Below are positions 27,901-40,700 of a stretch of 64,000 nt of DNA, one piece after another. Under the pieces are notes generated by a model. It was not told the DNA's origin. It saw only the letters and a program-made list of their open reading frames with translations, and did no database searches. Each line of letters opens with the position of its first letter. Position 1 is the first letter of the stretch. Location: the NCBI GenBank assembly GCA_008360975.2, contig CM039182.1, positions 47,070,491-47,134,490 on the forward strand, given 5' to 3'. A program made the translations under genes and the position numbers. This DNA comes from Lichenostomus cassidix. Lineage: Eukaryota; Chordata; Aves; Passeriformes; Meliphagidae.

Positions 27901-30900
27901 CCAGTTGTGCACTGGGCGTATCACAATGCACATCTACCATGAAATATGAGTAAAGGAGGGTGAGCTGTCCCAGTAATTTAACTCAGATGGTCTGAGGTAG
28001 AAACAAAGGGTGGACCTACATGGAAATGTGTCAGGCTGGAATGAAAAATACCTGTATTACTTCAGGGAAGGTCAAGTTGACAAGCTTTGTATTCTGCACA
28101 GTATGTGTTCATAACAACTTGAGAACCATACCTTGTTTTGTTTAAGAGCTCCTTTCTCCTTCATGTGTGGGCAGTCTTTCCCAGTCACAACGGCTTTTAT
28201 ATCTGCCACTGGCACTGCATTAAAAAGAAAGAAAATCAAAACCCAGTAAATTAGTTATAACCAAGGTATGTAAAAGCTACAGAGTCTAAAAAGAGGCAAG
28301 ACTAATGTGTTAAAATTGCCATGTCCTTTGCCATTTCCAGCCTTTTGTAAAAAAGAAAACTGGAAGAAAACAACTAACACAGGAACCAGTGAGTCTTGGC
28401 AAAACTTCAGGCATCTGGATAAAAGTCTGAAAATTCTTTTTCTTGCCTATTTAGGCAACCTTGGGTAAAAGTGTTTCATGTAAATGCCTACCTGTGTCTG
28501 GACAGTATGTGAACTCATGTATCTCAAAACCATATAGTTTTCTTCCTTGTCAGTGTAATATGCCTGCTCTGTTGTTGCTCTTTCCTAGGCATCCAGGTAA
28601 ACTCTCTGCTGCAGAGAGGATGCTGGGCAAGTTGGAGCCCTCACTCAGTGCTGTAGTCATTCTTTCAAAAGGCTGTATGAATTTTCAAAATAGTTTTCTA
28701 TTTCGCTCCCATCAGCAGTTTAGCTGCTTTCTGGTGCTAGCAGGAGTAAGGAATACTATGGCTTATAATGAGCCATTCTAATTGCTTTAAAATGTGATCA
28801 GAAATGATTGGGGGGGGGGAAAAAGTAAGAAAAAATATTGGAATTTGCTGCCACTCAGAGTCACAGAGTGAGGTCACTAAAGCATAAAGATAAGTTTCTC
28901 TGAGTTTGAAGCGGAAGTCAATTTTCCAAAGGTAATTACATTATGGAGAATCTATATGCTCTACAATACAATATGGTCCCTGAGTGACAGTTTCTACGAT
29001 CTATAAATAATCCATTATCCTTGTGGCTGCAGAAAAGTACCTTATATATAGAACAGGATAGTAATATGAAAACCTGTTACTGCCCAGTTCTTTACAAACT
29101 CTAATGGAAATCCTGGAGAGGAGAAATGCATTTACTTTTCTACTGGGTACAGCAGCACTATATATTTTATGACAGATTACCTCAGCACTACAGTCAAATG
29201 GATGGCATGGGATGTAATAGACATTTTTAAAGTATTTGCCTTGCATGGAAAACTGAAAAGAATGGAAATCATTTGGCTCTTCACTACTCAACTTGTCCTG
29301 CCTTTAGTCTCAGAATTTTATGCTGTGGGCCTGCTGACTTTTTATGTCTCTGACAGTCCCCTACTTTTTGGTGAAGAAGAGATATCATTTTTGAGAGGAG
29401 AGAGAGAGGTAGGATAAACTGGGAAGTTAAGGACATATTTGACTGCAACTGTGGTAGAAAAGTCTTTTTAAGAAAAAGAGTTCCTGCCATTTGCTGAAGA
29501 GGCCCAGAAAAACAATTTCTCTGTTTGCATAAGGTAGGGTTTTCTGAGGTCAGACCTCTCAACCAAGAAAGCTTTTCTCCAGGTTTCATACACTTGATCT
29601 GTGTGATCTGGAATGCAGTTACTATGGGAGATCACAGACTGATGTGACATCCTAATCTTTATTTATCTGGAACTTGGCTTATGCCTTGCTTTAGAAAAAT
29701 AGAATCAAACACTTCAGGAGGTATCAGAAGTTGAGAGTACAAGATGCTGGAAGGTGTGAGCACAGATGTGATTTGCTCACAATGGATAAAGCCTTGAGAA
29801 AGAGGGCAGCTGTTTTCTGTCCCAGCTGGAGTCTGCATGGCTTGTTAATGCTGCCAGCCTGAAGAGAAGGGTGACATTCACAGAAGTGAAAAGGTTAAAA
29901 ACCCACACATTTATTTTTGCAGATAGAGACTAATTATTCAGGCTTGGCAAGGAGTACACAAAATATTTAATGCTTCCTCTCCTGGTTCTGTTTTCTTACT
30001 CACCTATTTTTCATCTGTGGACTTGGCTCCAAATGCTGAGAAGCTGATCATCATATTCAAACTTTAAAAATTCAAAAATCAATAAGTCTATCCAGAGAAA
30101 ACCAGGATATTTATGAAAAGCATTCTGTAAAATGCCCAAGCCAGTTTGATCTTATATGTTTCAAACAATAGTGCCACTTTATAATCTTGTGTCTTGCAGT
30201 AGTCTCAAATTTGTTTAATGAAACTCTATCTAATTTGGGTAGCACTATGGTAAATCTTGCATCATTCGTAGCCTGAAAAGCTGAGATACTGATGAAATAA
30301 CCACCTCTTTCTCAAACTGCATGGTATCTGCTGTGCCAGCAGCCATGCTGAGGGAACCGTGTGGGTCTGGCCCAATGGTTTCTAAGGTAGGAGCCTTCTA
30401 CCCCCACAGGATCCTGACATTCCTGAATAGGCTCAAGAGCTTGTGGAAAATGCAAGTGCCAGATAAAGCTCACAGTCAGGGTCAGGGGTTTGTGCATGGA
30501 AGCGAGCTCCCAGCAAACAAACCTGGGAACTGCTGGTCTTGTAACTGTGCCCACAGTTCAAGTGTGACTTCCATTCTTCTGTCACCCTGACACTACTGTA
30601 ACATTGTAGGGCTGTTTCTCTAAGCCTTGCCCACAAAAACAGCCTCTTTCTGTGCCAATGCAGCAATCTGAGGCCCTGTCCTACATTCTGCCAAGACTGC
30701 AGTAAGACTGTGGAACATCCTTGAGGCAATCTGTAAGGCAAGGACAACAAGAGAACGTGACTGCAAACAGTCAGGGCTCCAGCATCACACAGGCTTTTCC
30801 ACTTTCACACTCAGACTGCATCTGGGATCACTTAGATGTTTTAAAAGGTGCTGCCTGGAGACAGGTTAAGGGAGCAAATTTCACATCATTCCCCAATTTC

Positions 30901-33900
30901 CAGGCTGGAAAAATTTTAAAGTTCTGAGAAATTAGTCTTTCTGCCATTCCATTAAAGAAGTGGAACTACCAGCTGAAATAAGCCTGTATAAGCATGTCTA
31001 ATTTGATAATGCCAAGAATTTTCAGAAAAGAACAAAAAGAGTTATTCCTTATTCAATGCTGGATTTCTTGAAGTTACCTTCCAGTGATAGAACTGCACTC
31101 AATATTTCCATCATCATAAAAACGCTTCCCTGGATTGCGGGTTAAACCCCTACCACTCATGTAGAAGGACAAAGGAGAAATCACTAGAATATGGTGTTTC
31201 TGAAGAGTTCCAAAATTGCTTTTATTCACAAGAAAAATCCCAGTAAGTCCCCTGGTGGGCGTTGCAACAGAGACATCCTCTCCCAGCTGGGTACACAGAA
31301 ATGGTGAGGTCCTCTCAATACTGTTCACAGTGACATGTCAACTTTAAGCCCACTCCTCACAATAACAGAAAAGACTTCTACCACGTATTCCTCCTCCAGT
31401 CACTAGGCTGTCAGTTTCCATGGACAGGCAGTGCTTCTAAATATGCCCAAGTATTTTTATTTGATATCTGCACTTAGATGAGCGATGAAAATAAACTGTA
31501 TTTCCCTAGGAAAGACATGTTGTTTCCAAACTGAATGAAATTATAAATTCATTGAAAAGCTTAGCCCAGTCCTCACATACACTTGCCAAAACCAGGAGAG
31601 CAGGGTTTGAATGCAGGAGGAAATGTCCCCTGCTTTCTATCTTCGTAAAGAGAGCTGTTTATAATGTCCCAATGTTAAGAGAAACCTACTACAACTTACA
31701 AAGAAGAACTAGCATAAAAGAGGCAGAGGTGTCACAACCTTTGTGCATGACTTACATTTATCTTGCAAGGAATCATGAGGGACTTCTCCCTGGGGACTTT
31801 CTTCCAAGTCTCCGTAGTGCAAGACCTTGTGATTAGGTGAAAGCCGACAATACCAAAATTTGTCTGTTGAAATAAACACATTAAACGAGGTCACTAACAT
31901 GTCTTCATCAGCCTTACCAACAGCATAGAAGAAAGCTTACTCAAACAAGGTGCTACAGGGAAAGGCCATCTTTTCTTTCAGAAAAAGAAATGTGTGGGGT
32001 ATATATAAGACGGGCAAGGAGTTTGCTCAGTAATTTTGCTTGATTAAATGAACCTGGCATTAATCTGCAGGGGTTTTGTTATTGACCGAGTCACTGGCTC
32101 AAAAAAAATACTAGCGAGAAAAAATTGACTTAGTTTTACCAAACATTATATACCATCACAGACAGAAGACTGGCAAAGTAACTACTTTGAGTGAATAACT
32201 TTAATTGACTCATAAAAGATTCATTTTTAGTACCCACTATGTGAAAATCAAGCCCTACCAGCTGTCTTGTGTGGGACACCCAAAAACTGATAAATTTGAA
32301 ATATCCCATACTTTATGAAAATTATGACTCATGTATTTTTTTATAGACCTAAGAGAACACCCCCATATTTTTTGAGACACTGGACATAATAAATATGCAA
32401 GGACTTAAAAAGCAGACGTTTAGTCCCTTGTCCTGCAGATACCTCAGTGCTTTGTGTGGTCACAAATATGTGTGACCGAGCAGTTCACACCCCAACTTGC
32501 ATTTCACTCCTTCCAAAGAGATGAACATTTACATCTCCTGACAACTCATGCTTCGCAGGAAATAATTCCCCTTAACAACATTTGTTAAAATCTGCTCCTG
32601 TGAAGAACACCACCTTTGCAGAGCCAGACCACCACACTGCCTAGCGTGTAAGGAGGGTGCTTGCCAATTGCCTTTCTGAAATGGCAACAAAGAGGTTACT
32701 CTTCCTTGTCAGAGCACATTCTATTTAATAAGTAGATAACATAATGTTAAGCTGTCAAAAATACAATCTTGTTACATCCAAACTAAATCTCCAAAAGCTC
32801 AGAGCAAGGCTGGATGTTAAAATGCCAGTGGAGGGGGGCAGAGGGCTTTTCTGGCTCCATGCTTCTCTCATACTGGCAGTGCTGAGGCTGTGCCAAGCAG
32901 CAGCCTGAGGGACAATTTAGGGGAAACGTTAGCACTGACACAGCCCTGCGGCGCTGCAATTGCTGGGAGCCACAGCTTGGATAAAACATTGGAGGAGCTG
33001 TAGAACCAGCATATGTGAGCTCATTTGGGGTGTTAGCAAAAGAAAGGCTTCCTGGCTCTGTGGGTAAAACATCGGCTTCGTGGACCCAGCTGCTTCCTGA
33101 AGATCACTCCAGGCCCCTGGCTGGTCAATTCAGTAAAACACAGGCAACTGAATGGTAAAAATGGACTTTCACATGCCCTTTTAAATGTTGTTGTCACAGT
33201 GGGTATAAAGGTTTGGGGGAAAAAACCCACACACTTCAAACTACTTTCTGAGCGTGCAGCCCCTTCTACAGAAAAAGTTTCAAAAAACCCTACAAACCTC
33301 TGGCTCAAAATGGCCATGGGAGAGATTCTGGTTATGTACTTCATAGACATGCACAACACTGAAAGATTTAGGGTACAGAGCCTGAGATTATGATTCTGCG
33401 ATGCATACAAAAAGAGTTGCTGAAATATAAGCATCCCTGGACTGTAAGCAGTACACACATTGTGGCACAGTATGGGATTGAGAAGAAGACCACATTTGCA
33501 AAACTTTTGTAGGGAACTGAAACTAGAGCAAGTAGGAACCCTCATTCAGATGACAGTAGACTCTCATCTGAAGAGCAAGCACAAGCAACTCGTTAGACAG
33601 TTTGTGTGTCTCAGAAGGATGTGTGTGAAAGTTTTCTAGAGCTATACCTTTTACAGGGAACTCTACCAGAACCATAGCAAAGCCTGATATTTAAAGGATA
33701 TACCCCATTGAATCTAACAGTAGTCCAGTATGCCTAAAGAAAAGCCTCCAGTAACTGCAGCAGGAGGCTTTCATACCTAGTTTTAACTGCAACCTCATTG
33801 TTTATTGGGCTGTAGATTTGGAAAGTAATATAACTTTTCAACTCTAAAATTAAAACAGTATTTTTTTCCTAATAAAAATCAACATGGTTTCACTACCTTC

Positions 33901-34751
33901 TCCATGACCTGGGCAAAAAGATGGTGTAACTGAAAAAAAAATTACAATTAATTCCTTTCAATTTATCACAAATGGCATTGGTGTTAGCAAGGGTTTGGCT
34001 CTTTAATCTCCTAGGGGTTAGTGTTTCAGTAACTGGTTGTCTTTCAATGCCACACTTCAATATTAAAAGAGAGGAACACCCCTCCATGAAAATATCTTAT
34101 TTTGTTTCAGGAAGGGGTGGTTTAGTGGGAAGAAACCCAAGCTCTGAATGCTTGAGGAGCCTTTCAGCAATTCCCTATAACCCAAGGTTAATTAAAAACT
34201 AATACCCATAGACTGTAGCCTGAAGCATGTCCGGCACAGCTCTCCTTTGGGCTCACTAATAACTATTGCTCTGTCACAGCCTTGCTGTCAAGGGGAAAAC
34301 CCTTAAATGAAAGCTACAAATGGAACTAACGAGGGTGATGGCATGGTAGTGGGAGGAAGCAACCCTTGTTTCTGCAGCCACCTCAGCCTTACCCATATGG
34401 GTTTTCTCTTCAGCTGTATATGATGCTACAAAGAGTGTATCAGAAAATATCCCACTCACATGAGATTTCAGTACCTTGGAGGAGAACAGTTTTAAACAGG
34501 ATGCAGGTATTTTACTGTAGTGCTGGTGCTCAACACAATTTTATTGGAAAAATAGTGTATAAAATAATGCTGCAGTCAAAACAGAAATTATATGAAATTG
34601 CTTCCACCAAGAAAAAGGGTGAAAAAGTCTTAATTATAGAAAAGCACATGGGAAGGGGTCAGCATTTACTTTGAGCTCTAAATTGATAAATAAAAAAAAA
34701 TAAGCAGAAGAAAAAGCTCCTTTGTACTGTGACTCAAAAGTGCAGTTTGCA

Positions 34752-34782
<31 letters not shown>

Positions 34783-37700
34783 GTTGTCCAAGCCCTCCAG
34801 AACTCAAACCAAAGTCAACAGAGTTGAAGTGTCACAAAAGGCTTTAAAGATGGGACAGACTTTCCTCATTAGTCACTGTGCTCCACCCAGGCAGATCCAT
34901 GTGCATGTGCCCAGCTGGAGTGGGGCAAGTCTGTGTTCAGGAAAAAATGGGGTTTGTTTTGGTTTTAGGCCCAGGCTTAAGACTTTTCCCCAAAGGCTTG
35001 GTCCCTTTTATGAGCTACAATGCCTATTTGTTATCTGGTATTACTACACCTACCTCCTGCTCAGAGCAAGAAGCTGTAGGGGTGGCAGTCACTAACCACA
35101 GTCTTAAGAGATGATGTGGACTTGGTATTTCATCACAATTTTCAGACACTACATTATTTACACTTTCTGGCAACTCTTTATGTCTTTCAGCTTACTGACC
35201 ACTGACGCAATCACGTTAGGGTGCTAGAAATTCTTCTTTGGGAAACAGAATTAGTCATTCTGGTTTTTAGCCTGAAAAGTTTTCAAGCAAATTGTTCTGA
35301 ATTTTCAGATAATTGCTAGAGCAACCAGTAGATTAAATATATCACAGCACATTGTTGAAGATTATAGATGAGGTTAAAAAAAATCCCAAATAACAAAATC
35401 AGCTACAATTTGGCTACGAAAGTAATATTCAAAACTGTGAGCAAATAGCAGAGCACAGAACATTTTCCTGATGGGCTACAGAGTGCCTGACCATTCACAC
35501 AGTGTGTTTCCAAGTGCATTAATGGCCAATGACTCATATGCCCTTAACAATACCATTCCAGGTAAAGGACTGCTGTGGTTAGTACAGAAGTGATCTATTG
35601 TTAGAATCTGGGGAGAAAATAGCTCAGATATGCATGGACAGAAGTCTGAGAATGTGTATTTTTTTTCCCCAAGATACGTTTGAGGTTACTATAGAAGCTT
35701 TTTATTAAAAGAAAAACATCCCCACAGATTTAGCAACAGGAATTTGGTTTAAATATATCAGTGAAAACATTTGTATTTGTGTAGATTTTATATCTATATA
35801 TGCATGTGGGCATATATATTTTTTCTTTTTCTTTCTTTGTTCTGTCTCTAATAAAACTGTAGTGACATTTTCACTCTAACTGGTCTTATCTGCCTAGATC
35901 AAGCCAGGAAGCCCTCCAAAGGACCGGTGAATAACTGGCCTGTAGCAATGCTGGAAGCATATTTGGTTAACTGGTTCCTCTCAGTGAGTCACAAGCGCAC
36001 AGAATATTAGGATTTTTGTGGGACTATGGACAGTAGGATGAAGTAGCAGTAGAAAAGAGCTTAGCAGAAAAAAGTCAAAGCGTGTGTTGTTCTTCAGGAC
36101 TGTGAGTTACTTATCCTAGCAAGAGATGGAAAACTTGCCTTTGCTTGATGTTTTGTTTAAATTTAAGCTTTCTCTTTCCAGGTTACTTCCATGGCACCTT
36201 GTGTTTTTAATTTAATGGTGTGTATCACCAGGGTTTCCCTTCCTTCCAAAAATTACTGTTTGAGAAACCTCATCTTTGGCTACAAAACCACTTCAATAAC
36301 ATGCTATTTCTCTATAATCTTTATCAAGTTAAAAGGGAATTTATTTCCAAGAGTGAACCCAGCAATGTATACTACAAACGTACTGGATGACAGCATCAGA
36401 AGTATCTATTATCTTCAGTAAAATGCCTTTATCTGCTACTTAGCTCTACAGGAAATAATAACTACTGGGGCTGTAGAGTTCTTGGCAGGTTTTCCCTTTA
36501 GTCTTCTCCCTTTTCTTTTAGGAATTATCTAAGGAAGAAGAAAGGTGAAGAGCCTATCTGTCAGCAGATGTTCATGGTCCAGGAACAAAGTGGGGATTTG
36601 CAGAGTATGATGATCTGCTGTTGAACAGTGATCAGAAGACTAGATTTGGCTGTTTCATTTCCAACTGATTAAGATACTTAATAAAAAACCAGGAGTTAGT
36701 GCTGCAGTTCTCCTATGAAAACCTTGCAAGGGAAAGGCCATGTATTTTTTGGAAGTGCTAAGGATCCTGCTGGGACAACAATGATATTTCTGAATTGCAG
36801 CTACAGAGAGATCCTGCTATGATAATCCTGTACTGAAACACAAAAAGCAGAGATCTGAATATAGATACCTCACAGTTTAATCTTCAGCATCCCCCCAGTG
36901 AATCACCTGTTGGATTGGAGGCTTTCCAATGCTAAGTATATATGAAAGCGTTTAATCTCTTCTCAAAATGCCATAAGAGGCTGTAAACTCCCTTCTCATT
37001 TTTTTGTAAGTCAGTTTTTTCAACTTACTGTGGCTAACCATGTGTGTCCTACCACATGTTCAAACACTAATCTTAACAGAAGTTTGCTCTGGAGTCTTTA
37101 TCATGGGCTAATGCCTTTTAATTATCTTTAAATGGGCAATTAAATGCTTTCAGCTTCTGTGTAGGGCACGTTCAGGTTCTTCTTGTACAATCTGCAGATT
37201 TGTGACATTTGCTCCAGGATTGTCTTAAGGGAACAAAAGAACCATGGGAAAGGTAAAAAAGGCATATACATTGGTACAACACCTACCCCATCATGCTGCT
37301 CTTACAAGTATGTTGCCACAATAACAGGCAAATCCTGATGCCTCAGAGGAGTAGTCATTTCTGTTTCAGCTCCAGGTCTACCTGGATGGACTACAGCTCT
37401 TTAAGAGACTTGGAAATGCTCCATGGCAAGTGAATTCAGTTGGAGAGTTGGAGCAGCAGGTGTGGCTAGCGCAGGTCTTTCCCATGAGAATTCTTTTTGT
37501 GTTTTATAAATAAAGTTTGGATGTTATTAAAAACAGTGTCCCAAGATCTGGACGGTGCAGGCCTGGCCAATCAGGCCTAGGGGGAGGTTTCTGACTGACC
37601 AATCTGGGTGACTTTTGAAAACTCTATATATATGATGAAATCAAAACAATAAAGATCTTTCCTTCTTGCCACTGAGAACTGAGTTCTTTAGTCTGCTAGC

Positions 37701-40700
37701 TGCTCAACAGCGACAAGCAGGCAGGTGACAGGGCTCCTGAACCCCCTGAGGTTGCACAGGGCATTTGTACAGGGAGCTGGGTTGTGAGAGAGGAGATGGG
37801 GATGTGGGACAAAGCTAACAGAAGACACACCCAGAATTTGGGACTTATACTGTTATTATCAGGACATTCAGTGGAATTATCTGAAAGACTGACTGTCATG
37901 ATGATTAGTATCACTAGCTAAATCTCAGGCCCTCCATTCACTTTACTTCATCTTCTAATTCTTGAAATCATGACAGCTCTGGTTTTACAGTTTCTGCTGC
38001 TTTTGAGTACAGGACACCCTGGAGGATAAATGCGGATTCCGAGAGAGCTTCTTCCACTCTGTCAGCTGCCAGTATTTGCTACTTGGACTGTGGCAGGCAC
38101 TGTACATACCTAAAAAAGGGATCCCAATTGAATGGCTTATATGCCAAGCATGCTTCATTAAATCACATGGTGTTTGGTCACAGAATATGCTGAGTTGTTA
38201 GAAGAGATCCACAAGGATCATTGAGTCCAACTCCTGCCCCTGCACAGGACTATCTCCAAACGTCACAACCATGTGCCTGAGAGCATTGTCCAAATGCTTC
38301 TTGACCTCTGTCAGGCTCGGTGCTGTGACCACTGCCCTGGGGAGTGTGTTCCCAGTGCCTGACCACCCTCTGGATAAAAAATCTTTTTCTAATATCCAAC
38401 CTAAACCTCCCAACACAACTTCAGGTCATTCCCTGAGATCCTGTCAGTGGGCATCACAGAGAAGAGATCAGTGTCTGCCCCTCCTCTTCCCTCCATGAGG
38501 AAGTTGCAGGCTGCAATGAGGTCTCCCCTCAGTTTCCTTCAGGCTGAACAGAACAAGTGACCTCAGCTGCTCCTCATATGGCTTCCCCTCAAGGCCCTTC
38601 ACCATCCTCATGGCCCTCCTTTGGATGTTCTCAAACAGTTTAATGTCTTTTTTATATTGTGGCACCCAAAGCTCCCCCAGCACTCGAGGTGAAGCTGCCC
38701 CAGTGCAGAGCAGAGCAGAGCAGGACAATCCCTTCCCTTGCCCTGCTGGCCATGCTGTGCCTGATTACCTCCAGGACAGGGTTGGCTGTACTGAATTTAG
38801 CCCTGATGGCCTCATGCATCATCATCTTGTCCAATGGTTCTGTCTACTTCTGCCTCCCTCCTAGAGGGTAATTTACCCTTCTGTTTCAGGGAATACAGAA
38901 GTCTAACATGAAGCATACACAACTCTTAAGGGTCTACTAAATGGGTTTCCATCTGCGATAAACAATATATTTCAGAGAAGATAAAGTTCTTTGAGGCATG
39001 GTCATGTATTTTATTTGTTTGCAAAGAATCATGAATGTTTTCTGGCCCTGTATAAATATTACATCAAAGCAATTAATTTGGTGGCTTATAGAATTCACTC
39101 CAAGGCATCATAGGAAGCAACCTTCTCAACTGAGGACCAGAAGATTACACTGATTTAAGAAAAAAAAAAAGTTATTTTTTAACTTCAACTGTATTCATAT
39201 AAGTTGAATGAATTTATACCCCCTAAGGCACTTGATACGATAAATCATGGACTAACAACAATTTAAGATAAAATAAACAGTCTATGTTCCTCTTGGAGAT
39301 CAGCCAAAAGAAGAATATTTGCTACAAACTCTGCTCCTTCCCAAGAATTTGAGTCACTTGGATTAAGGGTTTGAGAGGAATTAAATAAACAACCCTCACT
39401 TCTCCTAGCCAAACAAATGACACATTTTTTTACCTACTTTCACTCCATAAGTATACTGATGAAGGAAAAACATGTATCATGCCTCTGTATCCACTCTGTA
39501 TAGAAATTCATAGTGAAATATTGATCATCCTTCTGTGCAGTGGACTTCATAGGCATTTGTATGCATGACAGAGAAGTTATAAATACTCTCCCTACATTAA
39601 GGAAAATTGCTGCCTTGTTTCTAAGGAAGGAGGCATTGCAGGGGTACCTCTCTCTGTGAAAAATGCAGTTTTCCCCAATTAATCTGAAAGTCTCAAATAT
39701 TGATCTTTGTCAGTTCTTACTCTCAGCTTTTGTAACTTTCTAATTTGTTCTGTATTTACAGAAGAAAACAAATAATAATCTGAATCCTCATAAAATGAGA
39801 GGCTTAAAGGGAAATTTTTGGATAAAACTTCTAATTAATCTGCTGAGTTTACAGTATGTCCCCATTACATTATCTGGAGAACAAAGTGTGCCTCTCTGAG
39901 GGGAAAAGAACCATACGGCGTTTTACTGTATAGAATGAGCTATGAATCTAGCACTGAGCAATGACTCATAGAACTGGGAAAATAATTTTGTCATATCAAT
40001 CAAGTACTCATATGAAGGTACACAAATTACTGATATAAGTGCTGTTAAAAATCATATTTAATACCATAATATAATTGTTGTATATGGCAATGTCAGACTA
40101 AAGGACAGGCAGTAGTAGAAGGAGGGGTGGAGGATGAACTTGTTGCATACATAAAGGTGATCAAAGACTGAGAGATTCAGATTCAAGTTTCATGTGCTAT
40201 TCCTGCAAAGATACTGTTTTGAGATTAAAAAGAAACCTGGACATTCAGGCAGAAATCAAAATACTCATTTCAGAATGTGAGACTGCTGCTTGAGGTTTTT
40301 GTCAAAGGCTGAGCTTGTTCCAGGTCATCTGTGTGATGAGGCTGAAACCAGTTTCAGGGAAACAGAAAATCCTAAAAATCTGTGACTTGGAGATGCTTTC
40401 AGATGCCTCCTGGTAAAAAGCAGTCAAGACAGCACTACAACCAAGGATCCTGTCAGTGAAAATAGTATACCTCAGCTCAACTTTTAGACCGAAATGACAA
40501 TCTATAAAGCAAGACTAGAGAGTCTGAGCTGTACCTTGTCGACGTCGACTGTTGAGTTTCCTAAAGCAGGTGCCCTCCACAAGTCGATTGAGACGTTGCT
40601 GCTTGATCAGTTCTAAGATCTCTGGCTGAATCTTCTCTTTTAGTTCCCTTGGGAAGAGAGAAAGTAGGACTTGTCAAATTCAATCAAAGACCATCCTCTT

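Larger units (their letters stand above)
31864..40534 (-). other. ELMO1: ELMO1 intron, 8.7 kb
   Basis: Bounded by the GTACAG donor and TTCAACAG acceptor. Contains a solo LTR (37537-37706), a reverse CR1 with ORF2 remnants (38177-38827) and an interrupted poly(A) tract (34751-34782). The longest open frame of the window (170 codons, minus, 33033-33545) lies here and is not supported as coding. Confidence 0.9.

Noticed and set aside
33033..33545. Longest open frame (170 codons, minus) as a gene
   Set aside because: Lies inside an ELMO1 intron, is rich in Cys, Phe and Ser as in random AT-rich translation, has no domain resemblance, and is not flanked by splice sites that fit ELMO1 phases.
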